A stretch of DNA of 64,000 bases from Isoetes taiwanensis (Eukaryota > Streptophyta > Lycopodiopsida > Isoetales > Isoetaceae): the NCBI GenBank assembly GCA_021234155.1, contig JAJEKV010000062.1, positions 5,799,668-5,863,667 on the forward strand, in the 5' to 3' direction. The position numbers and the translations under genes were made by a program. The notes beneath the pieces were generated by a model, which searched no databases, was not told the DNA's origin, and saw only the letters and a program-made list of their open reading frames with translations. Shown in pieces: positions 53,801 through 64,000 of the stretch. Position 1 is the first letter of the stretch; each line of letters opens with the position of its first letter.

Positions 53801-56800
53801 GCTCAATGAGATGAAACGATTAAGGGATGAAGGCAAAATTGTACATAGTAAACAATAAACTGGTGATCCAAAACAAGGCATAGGGATCTCAGGTCCTCAG
53901 GCTTCTAGTCTGGAACATACATGGACTAAATGAAGACAAAATTTTAAGCAGCTTAACTCTTTTCCATGATTATGATATAGTGGCTTTCACGGAAACATGG
54001 GAATATGAATTCAATAGGGTGATCGACAGGATTTGATCTTCTTGATTCTGTCTGGAATATGCGTGGCCAGAGCCAACATGGTTGGGGTGGTATAGCATGC
54101 TTTGTACGGAAAGGCCTGAAAAATTCAATTACATAATAAAGAAAGATGTCTTGTCTCAGTTTATCTGGTTGCATTTAAACTCTGGTCATAAAGATATTTA
54201 TGTGGCTGTGGTATATTTTGCTCCGCTAGATCCTCTTGCATCTATATAAAATCACCCAGACTTGAATCCTGATGACCCGTTGGAGAATCTTGCTAATGAT
54301 ATACCTCTTTATAGGCACAAATGGCTTGTATATGTGACAGGGGATTTCAATGCACGGCTTTCCAACAAACAAGCAACTTTGCTGTCAGGGGAAAAGAATG
54401 CTCTTTGGCTTCAGAAACAGGATGGGCATGTATGTAGCGTGGCCAAGGCAAACAACGGATTATGTGCGAAACAAAATGGGTGAGCATGTTATTTCTTTAT
54501 GCGAGTCTTTTAACATGGTTATCTGCAATGGCATAGCCAGATTTCCACATTCCAAAGGCTTTACTTGCTTTCAGCCGAATGGTGAAACTCAGTGGATTTG
54601 CTTTTAGGATATCCAGACTATATATCATGCTTAAAAGATTTTAGGATCTTGGATAAAAGCCCGGACTCCGACCATGCTCCGCTTATGATACTTCTAGATG
54701 TAAAAGTACAGGAGGTTACTAAAGATTCGAATCCTCCTTTGAGGCTGAAGATCCGCTATAAGCTTGCTTCGCAATATGAAAAGAGTTTAATACAGATGTT
54801 AACAGAGGTGGAATGGCCAGTCTTGATAGAAGAGAAAAGCCATACATTGCAAAATATTATTATGAGAGCAACAAGAGACACTTTTGGATATGTCAGTACT
54901 AAAAGTATTAAATATAAAGATAGAAAATGGTTTGATACTGCCTGTTTAGATGCTAAACACGCTTGTAAGACTGCAAGAGATACACAAGCTGCTGTAAAGT
55001 ATTATAAAAATCTGGTGAAGCACAAAAAGAGGGATTGGCTGAGGATGCACCATAAAATACTCATGGATGAAATGGAATTGGAACCAAAAAAGTTTTGGAG
55101 TCGGACAAAGAAGCATACCACAAATGGTGACATCTTCAAAGATAGTCTCCTAGACTTGATCAGAGAACTATACCAAGATCATGACTCAAATAAGGGCTTA
55201 ATGGTCTCTTCTCATCTGGTGAGTTGATGTCATTATTTTCTCGTTGATGATGTCAAATCGCATTGCAACACATATCGAATGAAAAAGCATGTGATTCGAT
55301 GGCTTATCCGTGGAGCTATTGAAATGGGAGGGGATTTTCTTTGTAGTCTCCCCCGGTGGATTTATGTAATGAAGTGTTGCAAAAAGGTTTCCAAGATAAA
55401 TGGTGTTTGAATAGAGTGATCCATATTCACAAAGCAGGCAGTATTGGTTAGCAATGTTTTTGCGAAACTCTATGCATCCATGGTAGAAAACAAACTAACA
55501 AATTTGGGCGGAGGAAAGTGGAAATCGAAAGCATATGGACAAGCAAGGTGTTTCAAGCATGATTACTCTACACCGGACCATTTAATGACGCTTTAGAGTT
55601 TTAGCAAAGGGAGCGAAAGGTCCAGGTAATAAAAGATTCATTGCGTTCATTGATTTAACAAAAGCTTTCGATCGGGTTAGACGCTAAAGATCTAGTATCC
55701 AGATTAAATGAGCTGCAGGTTCCAAAAGAGCTCCAATATGCGTGTTTATACAAGCGTGTTATGATTGAGCTCTCTTTTCCTTACAATGGTCCAGACCAAA
55801 TAGAGAATACAATAGGTGTAAAACAAGGATGCCCTTGTTCACCGACGCTTTTGGTCTTTACATTGATGAGCTCAAGGGTGGATGGCTAGACTTGGGGGTG
55901 TCGGAGCCAAACTTGGTAAGTATTCAATCCAATTACTTTTGTTTGCAGATGATATTTTGCTAATCTAAAAAACTGGAAGTGGGCTGCAGCATCACTTGAA
56001 TGTACTAAGCGCTTTTTATGAGCAGAAAAAAATGCAAATCAATTTGAAAAAATAAAAAATAATGGTCATTGGGCGTAAAGACAATACAATCTTTGAGGTT
56101 GAGGGATGGCGCTTTGAAAAGGTACATGTTTATAAATATCTAGGAATTGACATGACTAGTAATTACAGATGGCTTACAGCCGCTCTTAAGCGTGCATCTA
56201 GAGGGATGAGAGCTCTCTATGTGCTGATTCACACATGCAACTCAAACAATTTTGAGCATTGGCAAATTCGGAGACTGCTTTTTGGAATTCAGGTTAGGCA
56301 TGTTGTTCTTTATGGTTGCCCAATTTGGGGACCTGGACTTTCTCTCAGGGGTTGGAATAAAATAGAACAGGTCCAGAAAAGATTTTTGCTCCTTGAACTT
56401 GGAGTTAAGCCTCAGATTCCATATTGCATGCTGCTTGCTGAGACAGGTCTATTACCTCTAGAAGTTGAAGCTTTGATTAGAACAATCACTTATATAAACA
56501 GAGTTTTGGCAATGGAGCAGGATAGGCTCCCCTATATGGCATTGCAGCAATCTAAAAATAAAGGCTGGTATGCGATGCCTTGAAATGGGCAGAAAAATGG
56601 CTTGGCTCGAATACCTGGCCAGATTCGGAAAAATATTCAGAGATAAGAGCTTTTGTGACAGAAAGAGCACTGAGCAAGCTATGGAAGATTGGGGATACAG
56701 GTAACACAAAGAAACAATTCTATCTAGCTGAGATTAATTCTCTACAGGATTACAAGGAACAAAATTATTTGATGTCACATATTAGCCGCAGAAACCGGAC

Positions 56801-59800
56801 GTATATCTCTCAATTGCGGCTTTCTTCTCACCATTTGCACATTGAGATAGGTAGGTGGTATGGAACGCCTTTGCACGAAAGGTATTGTGTTGGATGCTTT
56901 GAACCGGTGCCAGAATCAGCACGTCATACATTTATGGAATGTTCCTCCTATGAACATATAAGGAAAACACATGGTATAGAGGTAAACACTTTAAGAGATC
57001 TTTTTGCAGTATCACCACGTACTTTAAGCACATACATTCGAGATGTTTGGAAGGAGAGAGCAGACATAATTGATCTGTATAATTTAATGCTTAACTTTGA
57101 TATAAATAGCGCCTTGGATTAGTGTGCTTAGATTTCACTCAAACTTTTGTAATTGTTTGCCATAGAGGCCTGAGGGCCTAATTGGCTTGATAAATTCATA
57201 TCATATCATACCATATCATATAGATCTCTAAAATAATTCCATATTCTTCGCACACAAAAGAACTGTTGTATTCAGGCTGAGAAGAAGATTTTGACCTGCA
57301 ATTGTGTCTATAAATGCAGTGGCTGACTACAAGAGAAGGGGTCAATTTGTGTCATTAAAATGTCACCAAAAGATTGAAAAGTATACACTATGACATTATT
57401 AGTGACATTTATCCGTAGATGATGCTATAGATGCCACAGTTTATACATGTCACCTATAGCCTCATCCTTTGTGATACAAACAATGTCACTAACTTTGTGA
57501 TGACGTTATACGTGTTGCTATTAGCATCAATTATAGTGTCACTAGTTATGACATATATAGCATTAGCATTAGTGTCAATACCCCCTACTGACATCATAGG
57601 TGTTGTTATTAGCATCAAATATAATCGCATTTTTTGAGGCACAAATTATGTCATGCTTGTTTGGCATTAGTATATGCCACAATAGATGTTGTTATTAGTA
57701 TCAACGAAATTGTCAGATGTCACATCAGTCATGTCGAGCTTTATGTCAGTTCATGTAGTGATATATGAGTGTTACAATTAACAATATGATTGAAGATGCA
57801 ACATTTCAGCAACTCCTTCACTTATATTGTACCATCTATAATAGGCCATCCCGATAACATCAATTATTTCTATATATAATTGCGTTCATGTCTTCACCAT
57901 GAAAGGTCAATAACTATGTTAGTCCACTATACAATACAAGTATAGTATCACATCTAAAGTATTTTTTCCTACAATGACATTGTTTACAAGCAGAACATCT
58001 CAGTTCTAGTTTGTATATATTGGTCCAAGTGGTGTTATTTCAGATGGATTGTTGAATCTCTTTTTCATATGGTTTGTGGACCTTGCAATGGCAAAGACAT
58101 GCTCTTCATCCCCCTTAAGTTATTCAAGTCCCTCTTTGCAATTTTTTTGCCCTATTTACTTACTTCGATAGAACACCTCTATATGTTCTAGCTTTGTCAA
58201 CTAGGTTCAATTAATCTTTGATCAATGGCATGGTTCTCAAAGACACTTGCTTGCTTACCTTTCGCCCTCATGTCAAATTTAAACTCCAGATCTTTTGCAT
58301 TCATTTGTGGGCAACACTATACCACACGATGACATTTTTCATCTTATCTAAAGTTTCTGCATCCCTAAGATGATTTATCGGGAGATGCCGCAATTTTCTG
58401 TAAGGACCACATGAGAAAGCCTAATGCCACTATCGCCAAAGTGACAAGGAGGACCATCATGTATTTGATATGTACTAGAAAAGATATGGGCTTTGCCAAT
58501 GCTACTACACCTTCTTACAAATAGAATTGTCACTATGTAATCTTTACCATTAACAAAAATTTAAAAAAAGCAAGAAAAGAAGATGCACACACCAGAGTAG
58601 ACAGTCTACCTTGTCGCAAATGATTCGATTGTAAGAAAAGCTTTGTTTGTCACCTTAGTCATTCTTATAATAGTTCCTAATCGTCCTTGATCAGAAATTC
58701 CAATTGAGTTTGTTAAAGTTTGTAACAAAATGTTAGGCTTTAACATTGAAACATAGTTTAGGGTTAGAGTAGAACTTAGGCAAACCGAGCATGTTAAGAT
58801 ATAACCCTTTTGATTTACCTGAATTCGGTACATGCAATTATATTTAAGATAACTGATGTGCGAAAAGGCCCTTAGGTTTAAATTTAGGGCAATCGTTAGC
58901 ATAGAGACAGGCTTATCGGCCGCATCCCGTGGAGGACCAGGCGCCGACGCGCGCAGGAGGATGACTTCGAATCGGCAAAGAACCGCCATTCTTATAACGT
59001 GATGCAACTTAGGTTGCATCCGCCTGGAACGCGGTGTAAAAACTTCTCGTAACCGGGGCAGAAAGCATCGGCCGAGAGGGTATGGCCTAATGAGAGGTAG
59101 ATCGCCGCATCTGTGGTAAATCTTCAAGAATGCACGATAATTTCAAGAAGTGCCGGTGCTTGAACAATCCACACGAAGTTCGAAGAGAAATTCGCCAGAG
59201 ATGGGCGCAATGCCATTGGCGGATGTGGCGTAATGCAAACCTAACCTGCATTTACGTTAAAGCAAAGCAAGATGCGGCTGGTTTGTATTAAACCCCCAAA
59301 TCACCGTATTATCCGCCTAGACACCTATTGTGTATCCCCCTCGAAATGCCGCCCCCTCATTGGAAGAATCCGCCCCCTCTTCTCGCAGTTGATTAGGTGA
59401 ATGATTTCTGGTGTGGACAAAATGCTCGTTTTTTGAGCGTGAGCATGGAATCAGTGGGATTTTTTTAATTTTTCCATTGTCCTAAATCGTTGGCAAAGGG
59501 GGGGATTGGTTAAAAGGGGGGGGATAGGTTAAATGAGGGGGGCGGATACTACGGTTCTTTGAGGCCTGGATTCTTCAATAGAGGGGGGCGGATCCTTCAA
59601 CTCTGTCCGATCGTGGTAAAATCTTATCGCCTCGTGGCCGAAGCCGCTTCAAAGGCTTGGTTTCCATGGCTTTCACATGCCTGATGATTTGGGAAACCCT
59701 AATTCCGGTATTTGCTTGCCTTCTCGCAGATGACTCTTCCAAAATATGATTTTGTAGATACAGTCCGGAAATTTTATATTTTTGTTTCTAGGTTTGTTCT

Positions 59801-62800
59801 AAGATCTTGTTGCAACAGATCTAGGCAGCTGCAAACCTCTTGGGCAATCGAGGTAACAAATGGCATTCATATTTCTCGAGAAAATGCGGTGCAAGGGACG
59901 GGTTGGTTAGGTCTGGTGTGAAAAACTCACCAATTTTTAGATATAACTTCTTTTTTTTTTTTTTTAAGGTAGAGAGCCAATTAGGCCGGCTATGTAAAGG
60001 AGAATCTTTGCCTTTTTTTTTTTTTAAACGAGAACAAAGTGATCACACTTGGTGCAAGGATGTAGAGCACTGACTCTGGGCGATGGCGACCGGATGACCA
60101 AAGAAATGAAGCTCCCTTAAGTTTCTTATAGAAGCGTCTCTCTGGCAAGCTTGGCAGATTTCTGAAAGCTTTCATTTGTTTGAGGCTTGCAGGCTTTGCA
60201 ACTACTGTGGAACTGTTAATTTAGCAGGGGTTTCTAATCTACAGGCTTTTTTCGTTTGTAGTTGCAATACAATCGTAGTTCATATGGAGCATACATGTGT
60301 TTTGTTTTCATCTAAATTTCTGGATGTTGGGTTGTACATTGGTTTGTAGTTTGGCTGCAAACTTCCTGAAAATTTTGCAGCTCCATTTGTTAGCATTAGA
60401 TGCTGGTGCTTTTTATATTTTGGCACTTTGTTTTCTTAACTTTCTAATGGCAATTGCACTTTATTTGGTATTGCCATTTGTATGGCAAGGGGTTCAAATC
60501 CTCAAGGCTATTCATTTCTTGTTGTTTCTTGGTTGTAGTTGATCTCCTCCTAACCTCGGAGGAAAAAAACTCCCTCCTATTTGCTAATTGATGCATTTTT
60601 TTTTAAATATATTTCAAAGGATGACACTGTAGTATTACATGACATTATTATTGAACCCGAGTGCCATAGGTAGTGCCAATATATGTGGCAATCTCCTAAA
60701 ACAATGGATCATAAATGATATTGATATTGACAGCATAGATAACATTTATTTTGAGGAAATAGGTGGCTTTATTTATGGCTCTTCTAGTGATGCTAGAGAT
60801 GCATGGCATTCAAATTGGCACTAGAGATGACAATATGCATGGCTTTATTGTAAAAATTCTTAACATTACAAATGGTGTTATTAGTGACCATACAAATGAC
60901 ACTATAAGTGAAACTATAGATGATGCTATATGTGACATTAATTGTGACGTTATGGTTGATGTTATTGATGATGTACTAATTGATGAAATGTTTTACACTA
61001 TAGTTGCCTTTATAGGTGACACTATGTGCGACTTTATAGGTGACAATATATGTGGCATTACAAGTGACTTGGTGATTGATACTATAGGTGACAGATGTGC
61101 TGACATTATGTATGACATTCTCGTTGCCGCATTTATATCAGCGGGCTTTGACACTTATAGTGTCAGCTATTAAAAAATTTTGAGTTGCAATTCTAGGCCA
61201 AAAATTGACACAATCAATCACACTAATTGGCCCTTTCTCTTATAGTTTACTTCATTGTTTACTCTCTCAATGCAATCTAATTGTTGTTTCCCGTTATTGT
61301 CACATGGGCTTATGCGCACTTTTCATTAATATTTTTCAAAAATGAGAACTCATATTATTTTGAATAATGATTATGACGTATGATGAGCTATGAACAATCT
61401 GCTAAGGCCACCTTGTGGACTCCAGAACTTTATGCACAATATTTTATTCAGTAGAGGGATTTGCGAAATAAAGTGTAATTACATTGATAATGTTAGATGC
61501 AATTGGCAAACTCCCTGCAGTGTCGTTTCCCTTTTGTATTGTTTCACTTAGGAATTTAGTTGGTATAATAATTTGAGTGTTTCAGCAATGCAAGGGGAAA
61601 GTATAATTATTTTGGTCCAGAAATACAACCAACTATATAGTAGCCTCCACTTGTAATGTAACCTCCACTTGTTCGTCCTAAGATTAAATTGTCACTACAT
61701 ACCTAGCTCTTGGAGATGCAATCCATTTAAGCATTATCTATCTATCTAAACAACTGTCTGTCTGTCTGCCTGCCTGTCTGCCTGCTGGGACTCAAGCGTA
61801 CAAAAACTATTCTTACTAATAAAGACATGCATAGATGCTCTTCTTACTATGGTCACGTTGCGAACTCTGGTTGAAGACAGCAGGAACCGCGCCGTCAGGA
61901 TCTATATTGTTGCTTTGTGGATTTTGGGAAAGATGCTCGGGTCAGTTGCAGCCGACAAGCCAACCATTTGATAGTAGTATCGGGGTTCACCAGGGATGCC
62001 CTCTCTCCCCAACATTGTTTGGGCTTTACATTGATCAATTGGAGAGCTGGCTTGCTGATAATGGGGGCGACGGAGCTCACCTTCTCCACCAAATTATCAG
62101 GCAGTTAATATATGCTAATGATGTAGACATCCTAGCTTACACACCAGCAGACATGCAACGACATCTCGATGCCCTGGACACATTCTGCCAAGCGACTGAT
62201 ATGCGCATCAACCTGGTTAAGACTACGGTGGTTTTCATGTCATCCTCACGTCGGCCGAGGATCCCCTTATCGAGGGAAGAATGTGGAAGTAGCATCCACA
62301 TACAAATATTTGGGAGTGGAGTTTCCTTCTACTATGCACTGGGACACATCCATACGGCTATGAGTGACGGCGGACTGGAAGACACTATATGCAATGCAAA
62401 ACAATAGTCATAGAGTGGAGTTGTATGATTGGGCCCATCAGTCACACCTATTCAAGGTCTTAGTGGAGCCTGTCCTTTTATACATGGTTGAAGTATGGGG
62501 CCCAGTAGTATCCCTCGCTACTTGGAATGACTTGGAGCAGAAAAAGCCTTCTTGGTACGAGCATTAGGGGTGAAGTCCACAGTCCCATATCAAATTCTAC
62601 TGCAGGAGACGGGATTCTTGCCTCTTCATAGAACGGCCCTTGATCGCCACATTGTCTATTTTCAGAAGGTGGTCAATATGGATGATGCTCGTCTCCCTAG
62701 CCTAGCTTATATCATGGCAATGGGGCTGCAGCACCTCAAGGCCTGCTGGAGGGAAAAGAAAGCTCAATGGTTGGATAGATGGAATGTGAAGGAGCACAGG

Positions 62801-64000
62801 TGCATACATGTGCAAACAGAGGTAGATCAACATAGCTTGAGGCAATATCTTGACGCTTGCTTCCTCAGCAAGCTTTGGGATGCCAGTGCCCTTGAACAGG
62901 TCAAGAAAGCACACTACCAGCGCCACATAAATCCCACATTGGAACGAGGCCCGCAATGCTACCTGCGTACCCACTTGCCCATGAAAAGGTGCACTCATTG
63001 CCTCCATTTCGAACAGGGGCACATCATCTTCGAATTGAGATGGGCAGATGGATTAGTGAGCCACGCCGGGGGCGTGGCTCTGTCGGTCTTTGCCAAATGG
63101 GAGTCGTGAGGATGAATCTCATACCCTTCAAAGTTACCCGACATATGATCAAATCCGGACTATCTTTGAGTTGGCGGGCACGGCCGGCCGCTACATGTGC
63201 CATTGAGCACGACGTCCGTACGGGTGCTGGGATCATACCTTCAGGAGGTTATAGACATGCGAGATCAGCTATGTCCTCAGGCACACACTTGACATGTATA
63301 TATACATTTATTTCATGATGATGTATACTTGTACAATTTGACAGCGTTCTTATTACTGCCACGGTTTTCCCCTCGAAAACCCTTTGGGGCAGGGGGTTTT
63401 TAACCCGGACAGTAATAAGTTTGTTGCGCTCCTTCTGGGTCCTATAGGCCGATTGGTCTCAGTGGACGATAAAAATCATTCTTATTCTTATTCTTACTAT
63501 GTCACTTCTTAATCCATGCCCTACGCCCATTTTTGAACACTTTAATTAAATCATGCATCCATGACTTTAATTTCTTGGTACATGGGTCCGAAGAAGTATC
63601 ACTGCATCCTCTGCTTGCAGCAACATGCTTATTCATGAGCTGGTGGAAGTTGTGCCTTTAAGAGAAGCTAGTGCTATAAACACTGCAAGTTTTGCTTATA
63701 ATGACATCTGATGCAACATTTCCTCTCTTATTCATGGAAGAGATGCCCAGGAATGACTAAATATAAAAGGGAATTTTACTTGACAATGGTTGTGAATGTC
63801 TTGCTAAATGCTGAAACAATTAGAAGAATGCCAAACCATTAACTATAATTGATCAGTTTGTAGCAAGCACCACTTGTACCATCTAAAGTACAATGCGACT
63901 ACCACAAACTCGATCCAAGAGACTACTTTTGCAGGAAAGCACCAAAGGAGTCTTTGGTGGAAAGGTGAATTTCATATTATTGAAACCTTAGAGGAAAACA

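Overview
This window looks like nuclear DNA of a land plant with a large, transposon-rich genome. The one convincing host gene is a KANADI-type GARP transcription factor, a family confined to land plants and their algal relatives. Most of the rest is nested or decayed mobile DNA. A seed-free plant such as a fern would fit, but the sequence alone does not prove this. I saw no rRNA, convincing tRNA or CRISPR array.

Layout. Positions 1-11 kb are AT-rich and hold small remnants of Ty3/Gypsy elements (a chromodomain, a CCHC zinc knuckle, an integrase piece), simple repeats, and a broken RPA1-like gene on the minus strand. Positions 11-21 kb are mostly featureless apart from a degenerate ~200-bp tandem repeat. 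The KANADI-like gene occupies 21.95-25.46 kb as six exons with matching splice phases, giving a 397-residue model. Positions 25.5-33.5 kb are intergenic, with a possible solo-LTR-like block, a 711-bp MITE and short duplications.

Positions 33.7-57.2 kb are a nest of elements. A LINE ORF1 (from 33706) is cut at 34065/34066 by a minus-strand chromoviral Ty3/Gypsy retrotransposon (34066-52715). Both of its LTRs, its primer-binding site and its polypurine tract can be placed to within a base or two. Inside it lies a second element (about 40770-48241) bounded by 25-bp terminal inverted repeats matching at 22 of 25 positions. That element carries two divergent intron-containing genes. One is a DUF7869-like protein with a transposase-like D/D/D arrangement. 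The other joins a ParB-like domain to a beta-class DNA methyltransferase. The perfect 18-bp palindrome GTGTATTCCGGAATACAC is arrayed on a 42-bp period inside one intron of the methyltransferase gene, and variants sit in other introns and upstream. I consider this the most likely undescribed system here. LINE ORF1-C/endonuclease/RT sequence resumes at about 53.4 kb and runs to 57.2 kb.

The 5' half of the Gypsy element carries two extra charged ORF units. Each has its own TATA box and a pair of ~68-bp quasi-palindromic upstream repeats, as if a ~1.8-kb block had been duplicated.

Positions 57.3-61.2 kb are bracketed by degenerate 12-bp-period repeats, possibly the subterminal repeats of a non-autonomous CACTA-like element. 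Positions 61.8-63.5 kb hold a 5'-truncated second LINE with a mutated RT active site. Nearly all mobile-element reading frames carry frameshifts or stops.
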